Below are positions 52,101 to 57,600 of a stretch of 64,000 nt of DNA, piece after piece; the stretch's first letter is position 1; each line of letters begins with the position of its first letter. Made by a program: the position numbers and the translations under genes. Source of the DNA: Membranipora membranacea. Taxonomy: Eukaryota > Bryozoa > Gymnolaemata > Cheilostomatida > Membraniporidae. The notes under the pieces are model-generated. The model was not told the DNA's origin, did no database searches, and saw nothing but the letters and a program-made list of their open reading frames with translations. Location of the stretch: positions 9,865,001 through 9,929,000 of the forward strand of contig OU612066.1 of the NCBI GenBank assembly GCA_914767715.1, given 5' to 3'.

Positions 52101-54629
52101 GTCTCAGCAGTGGACTATGGGATCGAGATGTACCTGAATGCATACGTAAGTATCTTTGACATCACCTCGAAAGGAATATTACCATGGCCATGACATCGAA
52201 AGAAGAGTTGTATGACATAAGCCAAGCACATGAAGACCTCATATTTAAGTGATATAACTATATTGGTATCAAAAATTAGTTATTCATAGACAGTTTTCTG
52301 AGCTCTTATTTATGCCTTAATTCGGAGTCATCCTCTCTCCAGTTTGGTACTTTTAACCCACGCCGCATAGGAAAAACCTGCTGAAAGAGGGTTATCTTGA
52401 AAACCGCTTATGTTAGGATAAAAATGATTTTTGATTCAAAGTCTGCACCATTGATAACTCTGAGAGACAGGGTTTCCAAATCATTGGAGGCTTGAATGTT
52501 GATAAATCTTAATTCTAGTGACGAAACCCGTGAAAAATTCTGCCAAATTGTCCGCAAAACAGGCAGAAAATGCTATAATTGACTATCCAAATACTAAAAT
52601 TATTTCCCAAACTATGTCCATATGAGTTTTCAATGTTGCAGATTCTGAATCAAAAATAATTTTTATCCCATTATAAGCGGTTTTCAAGATAACCCTCTTT
52701 TCAGCACGTTTTTCCTATGCGGCGTGGGTTAAAAGTACCAAAATGGAGAGAGGACAACTCCGAAAGGAGGCATAAATAAGAGCTCAGAAAACTGTCTATC
52801 ACCATGAGCTGTATCAACTGTTTTGGCATCAAGTTATGTTATTTTTTCCATAAACCAGAAAAAATCCATGTGTCCCAAACATTCCAATTCTAAATCTGAT
52901 TAAACTCATCATGGATATGCATACTTTTTTAGCAAACCTGTGTTTGGAGACGCCAGATGTAGCCTTTGCGACGAATAACATTGAGTCAAGGTTCTACCAG
53001 CATGAGGCGACTATAAACTGTGTTACTGGTTATGAGTTTGCTGATGGTGACGAGTTTAAGACTATAGTCTGTGATGATAGTCCTTCGGGTGTCGACTGGA
53101 CTGACCCTGGATACGATACCTGTCAATGTAAGTCTATGAATAACGCTACCAATAACTCTAAGAAGACGGTTTGATACAGTCAATATTAGTCTGTTACCTA
53201 TCATGAGAAGGTCTGCGTGGAGAGATTGGTGGTGATATTAGTCAATATTTGATGACAGTCTAACATGCAAACATTATACCTAACTGTTTAGAGGTTTATG
53301 GGAGACAAATAACATACATATATATATATAATATGTATGTATAATATATATATATATAAATATATATATTATGAAGAAATTTAATATTGCTCATGTCTTG
53401 GTCTGTTAATGCTCAATATTGCGGTGTGATGGAGCACTCACCTCGCCTGCCAACCGTTACTAGTCTCACCTGGCAATCAATCCAGCCAATGTTGGAAACA
53501 CAATCTGAACATGACCTTCGTCACACTGCCTGTTCTACATCTATTACAGTGAAGGTGTGCCCTCTGCCAGAGCTGAATTGTACAGAGATTTGGTTTCAGA
53601 ACCACACCGACGGACCGAGAACAGGTGGAAGTGAGATTGAGCGCTTCTATCAGGATGTCATACACCTGACAGCGGAGAGGAAGATGGCTTACGCTGTTTG
53701 GGATGCAGAGGGTAACTATGAAAAGCTGACAGAAGTGTATCTGCAATGTGGGGATGATCGCTGGTGGAACGTGTCTCACATCAACTGTACAGGTATAACA
53801 TCATGGTATATCAGGAGTTGTTTTCCTTTCCGCGAAAATGAATATACAATAGTATGATGACTGCAGCTCATGAAGTTCAATGAGATTGATATGTTTCTGT
53901 TAATTTATCGTAAAATTTTGTTTATTGTCACAAAAGCGTATAAAGGTAAGATTGCATGCGATCATATGTGATTTCAAGTATTAATGCATGCAGACAACTA
54001 ATCCCTCAGTTATACTGATTATTTACTTACGTGAATAACTGTCTCTTTTGGCAATATTTAACTTCTAACTATAAAGTCGACAACCGATTTTTTCATTTTG
54101 CTGGTAACTGAAGAAACTTGAATCTTGATCACCCTGGCCCGTGCGTATTACCACGTGTACAAATTCGACTATTTACCTTGATTATGATCTTTTGTTAATC
54201 TTGTCGATATCACAATGCATGAATATGTATCTGTCTATACCTTCCTGCCTTGCTGATCTCTACTACTCTTCTTCCTGTTGAGTTCATGGCGTGACTGTTG
54301 TGTACCCTTACTGACTCCAGGTAGGGTGGGGAGGCATATCCCACTCTCCCTGCAAGCTCATAACTGAAGGGATGTCTGAATGTAATGGAAGTTGTGTTCT
54401 CCATTTGATGTTGATTGATCTACGTGTGTGATACGTTATGTTTGAGAGTAAGGTTGGATCGCGAGACGTCATAAGGATGTGATGATTGTTTGTCGCGCTG
54501 CTGATTGTTTTACTGCACATGAAGTAAAGCACAATGTCACATTACATGCTACTGCTTTTTTGTTGTGCACATGTCAGTTTTGCAGCCAGTTTAGTTACAG
54601 CTACAGCAGTTCTATTCAGTCTAAAGTGA
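9153..54629 (+). CDS. Giant modular lectin: CLECT / WSC / discoidin / pentraxin / sushi mosaic protein
   Basis: About 72 exons, all GT..AG with compatible phases, can be joined in one frame from the ATG at 9153 to 53792, giving about 4,070 residues. A candidate last exon at 54586-54629 would bring this to about 4,080. Almost every junction between domains is phase 1, the signature of exon-shuffled extracellular modules. The N-terminus has a hydrophobic run (VALLLLLLFVVF), so the protein is probably secreted or anchored. There are about ten CLECT domains, at least seven WSC domains, two discoidin domains, one pentraxin-like domain and nine sushi domains, with no internal transmembrane segment. 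Carbohydrate binding at the cell surface or in secretions (immune recognition, mucus or matrix, gamete or symbiont recognition) is inference. The uncertain parts are the first exon, since a strong acceptor (TTTCTCTCATTTTTAG) at 9221 could mean a further 5' exon, and the last exon. A split into two or more genes is possible, but no internal start, stop or poly(A) break was seen. Individual blocks follow. Confidence 0.75.
10378..10480 (-). repeat. tRNA-derived SINE (minus strand)
   Basis: The minus strand has A box TGGCGCAATGGGTAAGG and B box GTTCGATTCTC at tRNA spacing. Acceptor-stem pairing is poor, so it is a SINE head or tRNA pseudogene rather than a working tRNA. It is in the intron between exons 2 and 3 of the giant lectin gene. 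Confidence 0.7.
10629..13415 (+). CDS. Giant lectin exons 3-8: CLECT 1 and CLECT 2
   Basis: Two C-type lectin domains with the same three-exon structure (phases 1-2, 2-1, 1-1): 10629-10755, 11061-11167, 11423-11596; and 12086-12206, 12784-12884, 13266-13415. Both keep the four conserved cysteines (EYC/QHC/NYC/TLC and QFC/QNC/DQC/VLC) and the WLGL or WIGL beta-strand motif. Around the calcium site they have YPNN and VAND rather than canonical EPN/QPD with WND, so calcium-dependent sugar binding is uncertain. The two domains are tandem duplicates, and a third relative lies at 37884-39148. Confidence 0.85.
13148..13191. repeat. Perfect 17-bp hairpin
   Basis: AACAGAAGAGAAACAAG and its exact complement (13175-13191) enclose a 10-nt loop. 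It is in the intron before exon 8. A short CCATTCTAA triplet repeat lies just downstream at 13226-13255. Confidence 0.75.
13679..14197 (+). CDS. Giant lectin exon 9: unknown domain, Thr-rich linker and sushi-like Cys module
   Basis: This is the longest exon (519 bp). I place its start at 13679 (acceptor CTTGTAG) because the frame upstream is not compatible with the phase-1 donor at 13415. It codes for about 60 residues of unrecognised sequence (EYDIIYGWGN...), then a mucin-like TTSTTT repeat that is probably O-glycosylated, then a cysteine module with YECR and W..PYFSCC resembling a sushi domain. The Thr repeat is encoded by an imperfect coding microsatellite of ACN/TCN codons. Confidence 0.7.
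14430..17335 (+). CDS. Giant lectin exons 10-13: GCYR module and WSC 1
   Basis: Exons 14430-14534, 14857-15048, 15460-15657, 17213-17335. Exons 10-11 carry YKGCYR, GSCQKLG and NYC, a degenerate WSC-like module paired with exons 17-18 further on. Exons 12-13 form a full WSC domain: YGCYEV, DCNSFCLRHYG, NACYC and CQKPCAGN..QVGCG. WSC domains bind carbohydrate or sense cell-wall material in fungi and occur in animal extracellular proteins. The 1.5-kb intron 12 contains a large foldback element. Confidence 0.75.
15750..16803. mobile_element. Foldback element, about 1.05 kb, inverted arms of about 285 bp
   Basis: The left arm (about 15750-16035) and right arm (about 16417-16735) are reverse complements with scattered mismatches and small gaps. 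Shared blocks include CACCCATGACTATGACCA, TGAGAAATTGAT, CTACACCACTTTGAGCTTTG and AACTTTGTCATTTATCATAT. The loop of about 380 bp has no coding capacity. The arms share the terminal motif CACACGG..CGGGTTTTGGTTTTTTGG. It lies in the intron between exons 12 and 13 of the giant lectin gene. It is probably a non-autonomous DNA transposon or foldback element. Confidence 0.8.
16720..16802. repeat. Near-perfect 39-bp palindrome at the right end of the foldback element
   Basis: The arms 16720-16758 and 16763-16802 are reverse complements with one extra G. They begin AGCCCTGTTCACACGGCCAC and are separated by 4 bp. Flanks are TATATA-rich on both sides. It could be a small palindromic element of the same family inserted at, or duplicated from, the terminus of the larger foldback. 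Confidence 0.8.
17000..17190. repeat. AT-rich degenerate tandem repeat
   Basis: Repeated variants of TGATATATCGGTATA run just upstream of exon 13 of the giant lectin gene. An (AT)n tract follows at about 17575-17610. Confidence 0.6.
17840..17956 (+). CDS. Giant lectin exon 14: fibrinogen-type Cys stub 1
   Basis: One symmetric phase 1-1 exon. It codes for NCFDLWNNHGKRESGYFMFH followed by DG and a second cysteine in YCGF. The pattern C..L...G...SG.Y....DG....YC.F matches the N-terminal part of fibrinogen-related domains. The rest of that fold is absent; a CLECT follows directly. The same stub recurs at 25005-25136 and 33932-34054. Confidence 0.65.
18795..19567 (+). CDS. Giant lectin exons 15-16: CLECT 3
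   Basis: Exons 18795-18995 and 19313-19567. They contain the WLGFNGNCY opening (long-form CLECT with the extra N-terminal Cys pair), EAEMKCADE, HYWLGGYD, FMWNDG and final cysteines in NTPCSG and RVICQRP. There is no EPN/QPD, so it is probably not a classical calcium-dependent sugar binder. The exon structure differs from CLECT 1/2 (two exons instead of three), pointing to separate ancestry. Confidence 0.8.
19580..19685 (+). repeat. Hexanucleotide microsatellite (TGTTTG/TATTTG)n
   Basis: About 15 imperfect copies begin a few bases after the donor of exon 16 (CLECT 3). Strand-biased: nearly no C. Confidence 0.8.
20203..21864 (+). CDS. Giant lectin exons 17-20: GCW module and WSC 2
   Basis: Exons 20203-20380, 20617-20771, 21189-21365, 21754-21864. 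Exons 17-18 (SYGCWGKRSMY, ARQNCKQAMD, KECYGN) parallel exons 10-11. Exons 19-20 are a full WSC: GYIGCYSI, ACREICYGQ, CHCF and ACDAFCPGN..QRCGN. The repeated order (Cys module, WSC, stub, CLECT) shows that a multi-domain block was duplicated. Confidence 0.78.
21555..21650 (+). repeat. SINE 3'-body fragment
   Basis: The segment containing GCCGCCCATGCTTTGGGAT and GGCGTGTGATATGA matches the 3' body of the tRNA-SINE at 36400-36665. The tRNA head is missing. Confidence 0.65.
22300..23442 (+). CDS. Giant lectin exons 21-23: aromatic Cys stub and CLECT 4
   Basis: Exons 22300-22449, 22624-22831, 23114-23442. Exon 21 (VKYYPFIRSC...HFWYWPSASNYDG...TTC) is a short aromatic-rich two-cysteine module of unknown type, in the place taken by the fibrinogen-type stub elsewhere. 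Exons 22-23 form a CLECT: SECPDKTWYFAYDHCVKV, AQTLCRRLGG and a closing MTVCSVQ. No EPN/QPD or WND is present. Confidence 0.7.
23845..24556 (+). CDS. Giant lectin exons 24-25: WSC 3
   Basis: Exons 23845-23984 and 24409-24556. FYVGCVDE opens the domain, followed by VTKCVQHCWTAGVQYAQ, YCRCVDV and SCGDSCPGMHLQDCGK. This is the complete WSC cysteine pattern. The exon junction is phase 0 inside the domain, as in WSC 4, which supports common descent of these two. Confidence 0.82.
24195..24318 (-). repeat. tRNA-derived SINE (minus strand)
   Basis: The minus strand reads GGGAGTGACCGCGGTGCTAT, then an A-box-like GCTATGGGTTAGG and a B box GTTCGATTTCC. The copy at 10378-10480 is related, with the same GGGAG..CATG..GTTCGATT skeleton. 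It lies inside the intron between WSC 3 exons. Confidence 0.65.
25005..26714 (+). CDS. Giant lectin exons 26-28: fibrinogen-type stub 2 and CLECT 5
   Basis: Exons 25005-25136, 25515-25697, 26466-26714. Exon 26 is the best copy of the stub: PPRNCEEYFDSGKREPGMYL, then DPDG and HCNF. Exons 27-28 form a CLECT: WMSWKGRCYFFS, AAVDCERNNSLLVSPS, FIYIGMYQ, CYAWK, PIECS and AYICRKD. EPN/QPD is missing. Confidence 0.8.
26968..28843 (+). CDS. Giant lectin exons 29-32: WSC 4 and CLECT 6
   Basis: Exons 26968-27122 and 27565-27676 form a WSC-like domain (GLCRIICQGQDFSYAAV, TCSCYDE, ECDIGCPT..YQKCGG). Exons 28046-28205 and 28629-28843 form a CLECT (CPAGFTLLSDDKCYKAM, AIDVCTAIEG, DRCVAL, LAKCKD, GALCRRD). 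The cysteine pattern is complete; no sugar-binding triplet is present. Confidence 0.78.
27922..27966. repeat. Perfect 20-bp hairpin with 5-nt loop
   Basis: The arms GCATAGGATGCACACAGAGT and its exact complement enclose the loop GTAAT. It is in the intron just before exon 31 (CLECT 6). A perfect stem of this length is unlikely by chance in a region this size. Confidence 0.85.
28878..29033. mobile_element. Short MITE, copy 1
   Basis: About 155 bp with terminal inverted repeats (GCATGTATATCTCTGATCG at the left, CGATCAGAGATACACATGT at the right). It is closely related along its whole length to 50515-50675. It lies shortly after the donor of exon 32 of the giant lectin gene. Confidence 0.75.
29414..32206 (+). 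CDS. Giant lectin exons 33-35: Tyr-rich insert and CLECT 7
   Basis: Exons 29414-29536, 30592-30816, 31964-32206. Exon 33 codes for about 41 residues with eleven tyrosines (for example HHNYYYRYYNG and QYYTYYGSSYHYDGG) and no cysteine, so it is an unusual linker. Exons 34-35 form a CLECT (WLGDWEGNCYRTI, ELRTACRSVGAPLAV, WTSWWLTGTH, closing NVLCEIS). The internal cysteine pair is not evident, so this domain is degenerate. Confidence 0.68.
29775..30281. mobile_element. MITE, 507 bp, long inverted arms, copy 1
   Basis: Begins GACAGTTTTCTGAGCTC and ends GAGCTCAGAAAACTGTC, flanked by TA on both sides. The inverted arms extend about 100 bp inward, with blocks including CCTCTCTCCAGTTTGGTACT and GGAAAAACCTGCTGAAAGAG and their complements. 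The centre has no coding capacity. It is nearly the same length as, and closely similar to, 52289-52796. It is probably a TA-targeting non-autonomous element (Tc1/mariner-like target choice). Confidence 0.85.
30855..30945. repeat. (TATATG/CATATG)n microsatellite
   Basis: An imperfect hexamer tract in the intron after exon 34. Confidence 0.75.
31108..31305. repeat. Minisatellite, 32-bp unit, about six copies
   Basis: The unit contains TTCGGCCTCGTTACCCTAG followed by AAAAGTCAGAAAA. Copies differ by single substitutions. It is in the intron between exons 34 and 35 of the giant lectin gene. Confidence 0.88.
32422..33306 (+). CDS. Giant lectin exons 36-37: WSC 5
   Basis: Exons 32422-32553 and 33163-33306. 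YKGCYEIDE, QCVETCRSRGYKYMAIS, RCYCSDDV and ACWGYCVRT..EPCGS give the complete WSC pattern with the usual GY.Y core. It is split by an intron that holds a 14-bp minisatellite. Confidence 0.85.
32557..32803. repeat. Minisatellite, 14-bp unit rich in CACATG/CACGTG
   Basis: About 17 tandem variants of CATGTGTCACATGT (or ..CACGTGC). The unit is partly palindromic and contains E-box-like cores in each copy. It starts only a few bases after the donor of exon 36. Confidence 0.85.
33741..33860 (+). repeat. tRNA-SINE head, truncated
   Basis: The segment GGTAGCTCAGTTGGTTAGAG followed by CGCCTGCCC is the tRNA 5' half with A box, as in the copy at 36400. The B box is missing, replaced by unrelated sequence. 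Confidence 0.65.
33932..35689 (+). CDS. Giant lectin exons 38-42: fibrinogen-type stub 3 and discoidin domain 1
   Basis: Exons 33932-34054, 34301-34394, 34706-34806, 35095-35219, 35533-35689. Exon 38 is a stub (PSCKALHDEGATQSGTYKL ... YYCHS). Exons 39-42 form an F5/8 type C (discoidin) domain: YTLDAWAPNSNDNPWWQTTF, VVSAILSQG, GDTYLFTGSYSGKFQLYYG and ITLQIRLLF ... GRFEVVGYP. Discoidin domains bind glycans or phospholipids; the actual ligand here is unknown. This block is paralogous to 41532-42665. Confidence 0.78.
35770..35995. repeat. (ACCAAACCGC/ACCAAACCAC)n minisatellite
   Basis: About 225 bp of 5-mer and 10-mer units, preceded by (ACCATAACCGT) variants. The plus strand is almost free of G and T towards the end, so the two strands are strongly asymmetric. 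It is in the intron after discoidin domain 1. Confidence 0.88.
36149..39548 (+). CDS. Giant lectin exons 43-48: CLECT 8 interrupted by a complete nested CLECT 9
   Basis: Exons 36149-36305, 37245-37354, [37884-38007, 38373-38485, 38993-39148], 39408-39548. Exons 43-44 (YHISMMDHNYTDAQQYCAD, GSWIGLHDLDGDGR) resemble the first two exons of CLECT 10 and are missing a third exon. Exons 45-47 form a full CLECT with four cysteines (TYC, QDC, IGC, VLC), closely like CLECT 2 (PPNNYQGGQDC against YPNNLQGDQNC). Exon 48 supplies the missing third part of CLECT 8 (AERCLML, VLGDC, PAICEVD). Splicing exon 44 to 48 keeps the frame and gives a four-cysteine CLECT. In the full transcript CLECT 9 would be inserted in a loop of CLECT 8, or the cassette may be skipped. 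Confidence 0.75.
36398..36665 (+). repeat. tRNA-derived SINE, near full length
   Basis: The head reads GGTAGCTCAGTTGGTTAGAG (A box) with B box GGGTTCGAATCCCAC at 36461-36475. A tRNA-unrelated body of about 180 bp follows, containing GCCGCCCATGCTTCGGGATG. Acceptor-stem bases do not pair, so it is not a working tRNA. Other pieces of the family are at 33741 and 21555. Confidence 0.75.
38638..38668. repeat. Perfect 13-bp hairpin
   Basis: GTTGTCTTCTCTT and AAGAGAAGACAAC are separated by TGTAC, in the intron between exons 46 and 47 of the giant lectin gene. Confidence 0.75.
39888..41199 (+). CDS. Giant lectin exons 49-51: WSC half-domain and pentraxin-like domain
   Basis: Exons 39888-40163, 40429-40722, 41029-41199. 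Exon 49 starts as a WSC N-terminal half (MGCFVDTVDDD, AKECTESCYQSGYMFSAYE) and then runs directly, within the same exon, into a pentraxin/LamG-type strand pattern (YLEFEDNGGESYVRV, EITVCMYVKVKTG). Exons 50-51 continue it (ARLEVKRVWH, HVGSSWEFGW) to the typical GSIKRVDIWDRAITTAEYTE end. The WSC half and the pentraxin share an exon, so this is a fused boundary, unlike the clean phase-1 borders elsewhere. Confidence 0.68.
41532..42665 (+). CDS. Giant lectin exons 52-54: discoidin (F5/8C) domain 2
   Basis: Exons 41532-41755, 42217-42318, 42524-42665, with internal phase-0 junctions. They contain SYVGGGWCADVSDGTDETWK, TFTVSHTVYAVAV, GQIFSVEIQ and ITIVIKTHTGKPCARFEIYG, the usual discoidin end. It is followed by CLECT 10, just as discoidin domain 1 is followed by CLECT 8, so the discoidin-CLECT pair was duplicated. 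Confidence 0.72.
42666..43714. other. Long intron before CLECT 10
   Basis: 1,049 bp without a supported exon. A short imperfect palindrome near 43055-43090 (around CTCCCACTCTCCCTGC) has a relative near 54318-54355. Otherwise nothing is recognised. Confidence 0.5.
43715..45234 (+). CDS. Giant lectin exons 55-57A/57B: CLECT 10 with two alternative sugar-site exons
   Basis: Exons 43715-43877, 44359-44465, then either 44924-45061 (57A) or 45097-45234 (57B). The first two give YHISTTQMTYFDAVDYCAEA and LWIGLNDLEIEGRF. 57A and 57B are both exactly 138 bp, phase 1-1, with 30 of 47 encoded residues identical (counting the shared junction residues). 57A has AGQPDNW and QWNDLEC (galactose-type QPD plus WND); 57B has AGEPNNW and LWNDYSC (mannose-type EPN plus WND). 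Both keep the cysteines and QYALCE. This is the only CLECT in the protein with a canonical calcium/sugar triplet. The 35-bp gap between them is far shorter than any other intron in my models (shortest 131 bp), so splicing 57A directly to 57B is unlikely and mutually exclusive use is predicted. Confidence 0.85.
45062..45096 (+). promoter_or_regulatory. 35-bp spacer with donor and acceptor back to back
   Basis: It starts GTTTGT after exon 57A and ends in a strong pyrimidine tract and CAG before exon 57B. The donor and acceptor are too close for U1 and U2 snRNPs to assemble on both at once, which is the known steric mechanism for mutually exclusive exons. There is no room for a normal branch point relative to the donor. 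Confidence 0.7.
45625..48349 (+). CDS. Giant lectin exons 58-63: WSC half, WSC 6 and WSC 7
   Basis: Exons 45625-45744, 46084-46158, 46596-46718, 47122-47328, 47460-47579, 48176-48349. Exons 58-59 (SNCVCGDEIDARVDDSYC; SHCSAYGSI) look like a WSC C-terminal half plus a short linker. Exons 60-61 (YKGCYQDAGDRDLPDL, TCGALCRSKG, WCSCGDSYGKHG, QCSMTCSADPIKCGAGWIN, SVYST) and 62-63 (YLGCWTDSETDPDLPHF, KCIDICFNA, GCYCGDEYGLYGK, PCEGETSAVCGG, SIYSTG) are textbook WSC domains. They are close duplicates of one another. Confidence 0.85.
47905..48048. mobile_element. Small MITE with inverted ends of about 40 bp
   Basis: The left end (CTAGATCAAGTTTTATCC, TTTTGCCGGCATTTTAGTT) and right end (AACTCAAATGCTGGCAAAA, GATCAAAGTTGATCTAG) are imperfect reverse complements. 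Total length is about 140 bp, with a long G run in the middle. It is in the intron between exons 62 and 63. Confidence 0.7.
48796..53792 (+). CDS. Giant lectin exons 64-72: nine sushi (CCP) domains
   Basis: Exons 48796-48957, 49288-49482, 49803-50015, 50232-50444, 50976-51188, 51421-51666, 51960-52145, 52933-53127, 53550-53792. All are phase 1-1, one sushi module per exon. Typical pieces are RCPDPPEVGNSTI, VTYTCLPGYAKNP, TECLVDGTWSAGLEDC and NCPDPPSVDHSTL. Exons 66-68 are each exactly 213 bp and clearly recent tandem duplicates (shared NPNAT and TPEDLI/TPEDII segments). Many N-glycosylation sequons (NST, NVT, NAT, NGT) are present. The last exon is divergent, with an extended central loop. 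Sushi chains are common in complement-like and adhesion proteins; no complement role is shown here. Confidence 0.87.
50515..50675. mobile_element. Short MITE, copy 2
   Basis: Related to 28878-29033 over the whole length, with the same inverted ends (GCATGTATATCTCTG.. and ..GATCAGAGATACACATGT). It lies shortly after the donor of exon 67 of the giant lectin gene. Confidence 0.75.
52289..52796. mobile_element. MITE, 508 bp, long inverted arms, copy 2
   Basis: Begins GACAGTTTTCTGAGCTC and ends GAGCTCAGAAAACTGTC, flanked by TA on both sides. It is one base longer than copy 1 at 29775-30281 and similar throughout, with scattered substitutions, so both derive from a fairly recent amplification. It is in the intron between exons 70 and 71. 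Confidence 0.85.
53316..53368. repeat. (TA)n microsatellite
   Basis: An interrupted TA dinucleotide tract in the intron before the last sushi exon. Confidence 0.8.
53793..54585. other. Region after the last sushi exon; 3' end of giant gene unresolved
   Basis: A GTATAA donor follows exon 72. If it is not used, the frame runs on to a stop at 53855-53857 after about 20 more residues. No AATAAA is apparent before 54585. No clear transmembrane exon is seen in this stretch. Confidence 0.5.
54586..54629 (+). CDS. Candidate last coding exon of the giant lectin gene
   Basis: A good acceptor (long T/G-rich tract ending TTTTGCAG) opens a frame compatible with the phase-1 donor at 53792. It codes for the short hydrophobic tail ASLVTATAVLFSLK followed by TGA. 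Such a tail could be part of a GPI-attachment signal, but it is short. It ends 4 bp before the ATG of the next gene, so it may instead be a 5' exon boundary of that gene. Low confidence. Confidence 0.3.
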
Positions 54630-54633
54630 TAAA

Positions 54634-57600
54634 ATGCTGTCCACAGCGGGTAATATGTTCTCATGGCTTAGGAGGAAACTAGTGAGAACTACAGCCCACT
54701 ATCTTGGTATGTATCATTTATATTCTTCTTTCATGTTAGAACCTCTTGTATTTACCTACACAGCAGCTCTGCTCAACAACTGTACACCTATCTAGATGTT
54801 CCAAATTATATTACATGTCTCTTGCATCCCAAAATCCATTGAAACACATATCATTGCATAAAGAAAATGTTATTTTGCTATTGTGACGTCATACTTGGTA
54901 TGAAGTCCTCGTCTATATACATGGGTTTTTAGCCCCTCATACATTCTCCTGTACTTCTGCTGTTGCAGGTCATGATGTTAATGCTCAGGATACTGACCCT
55001 GACAGTGATATTATTATACGAGAAGTTAACCATCTGTCAAAGACTCTCATGTTCAACAGCTCTCTTACCACGGAAGAAAAAGAAGAGATTGTCAGCAAGA
55101 TCGGCCATATGGCTTATATGGGTATGTCGGTGACGCTAATTCCTTTCCAAAACTGTATGCCTGGATTTACAACTGGGCAACTAATTGGCATGTGATTAGG
55201 CTTTCTTGAGATACAATAGGTTGAGTAAGGAGACAAAAATGAAGCCTGAATCTTACCAATTTTATCCTTATTTACTAAAAATTAAGAGGTTCAAAAATTT
55301 ATCATACTGTCTTGCAGCTGGAGAATCATGTTTATCATTTTTTATGTTTTGGCTCTGGTAGGCTCCCCTGAGGCTGGTAGAACGGCTGGTACATGCCTAC
55401 TGGAGATGATTACTCTACTGAAGAGTCGTAGAACACCACACAGTCTTAAAGAGAAACTGGTGATGGGCATCAGTGAAATCTGCTATCTCAACAGGTGAGA
55501 TGGCATTGCTACACCGCAAACATAATTAATGTATATCTTTAACATATAACTTATACCTTCTGCCTACATATATATGTATTTATCTCATATATATATATAT
55601 ATATATCTATCTAGTTCTAAAACCTTGTCAATGAAAGTTTTATTGGGCACAAGGAAATCGTGTAGCTCCAAATGGCAATATGCAAATGGCAAACCATAAC
55701 TTTTTAGCTCAACTGTAAAATGTAACTGAACATTTTCAAAGGGAACTGAATCATGCCCTAAACCATTGGGATCATACCCAGAATTTCAAATTTGAACATT
55801 CTTCACAGAAAATTCTAGACTACGCAGCCAGGATGTCTGTACACTTCAGAATGTCTATGCTTGTCACCAGTCACTTTGATTCGTACCAGTCGAGATGGAG
55901 CATCTTATGATGTTAAGATAAGGTGTAATCTTGTATCCCCTTTTGATACAGGCCTTTAATTTCTAGTCTAGTTTGGATGAGGGCCCATGAAATTTCAACA
56001 CAATTTGTGTTCTTTTCAATGCTTCCACTTGTCCTCTTATATTAAAACTAGAGTTGTGAACTCTACCAATCATGGGAAAACAATTCCGTTTTATGATCAG
56101 TGACGATAGTTTTTCACCCCATACTTATTTGTTTAGTGTGAAAAGTGCTGATAAGAACCAATCAAACAGTACTGCGTGTAGTAAAAAGTCTACGTGAATA
56201 GGTAGTACGTATGTCATGATGCAGTTATTATTAGAACGGCTGCTAGATAAATGAGCATCATTGATATTCAATAACTTACTATAATAGGCATCATCTTCTC
56301 CGACTAATCCAATGCTGTCAATAATCATCATTGCTTGGCTAATTAGATTAATACCTGGGGGCGTTCTCAGGTCAGCTTGTTTTATTTTTTACGCAAACCT
56401 TGGACTATTGATATCCAAAATATAAATAGAGTAAGGCTACGGGGAAGAATTTCCAGAATATAGCGATTGTATGTCAGTTATGGGAATCCCTTTCCTGTCC
56501 CGTACGCCTGGTTGACATTTGAAGTGAAGTGATTTTGACCTATTCCAAGGGCATTCATGGATCAACAAATCAATAAGACTCATTTTTATGTAGTCAAATT
56601 TCTGTTTCAGTACTCAGGAGGTGAAATGAATTTCAGCAGAGAGGAGATTTAAGAAATTGAAACGTAACATATAATTATAGATTTATATTTCAGACTTTTT
56701 CTTTCCGTTTTCTATTTACAGGGATAATCAGAACAAGGCAAGCAGCGCCCTTCCCTGCCTGATAGATATTATGGGTAATATTGGAGATGTATACATGTCT
56801 AGATTAGCTTGTTACTGTATTACCTGTATAGTATGTAACAACTACGCCATGATGCACTACCTCCAAGGTATGATTCTATTTCCGTAGACATTGTTGAGCA
56901 GGGAATCCCGCTTTACGTGAATAGCATGCTCTTCAATGAAGCAATTTCTGGTTAATTTGTCGATTTGTGTATACGCAAGTAATTACATTGCCTTTATATC
57001 TGCTGATCAAGCTAAAGTATTCATTCATTTATTCCCATTTCACCTATCTGCGCGTGAGAGAAGCACCTTTTGACCATCTCACGGTTTTTTACACTAGTGT
57101 GAGTATAACACATCGATTTTTGATGAAGACAAAATAACAATACAACATGCAACAAGAATTATGTAAACAAAGTTGTATCAAACTCAGCACTTTCTGTCCT
57201 AGTTAGAAACATTGCCTCTATGAGTCTCCTGCATCCTTTGGTATTGTGCAACACGTCAAATGTATGCATGAGTCCCATGATCTCCTGCCTTTACCTCAGA
57301 GCTCAGACCCTTCCTTGTTGCTTACAACATGAATGACAGTGATCCAATCACCAACATCTTATACCAACGGTTATCCAAATCTAAGGATGCAGTTCCCTTT
57401 TGCTGATGGGATCTAGAGGAATCTGGAACAACCTCTTATCACACTCAAAAAAATATCTGCATACGCAGTGCACCGCAGGAATTTATAGGGAAGATTATTA
57501 TCTTCTTATCATGTTATTGTTATGCCTGTTTTTTTTTGCAGAAATACCAACTCTGAAGGAGAATCTCGCTAAGTGTGTATCAGTGGACAAGCCATGGGCC

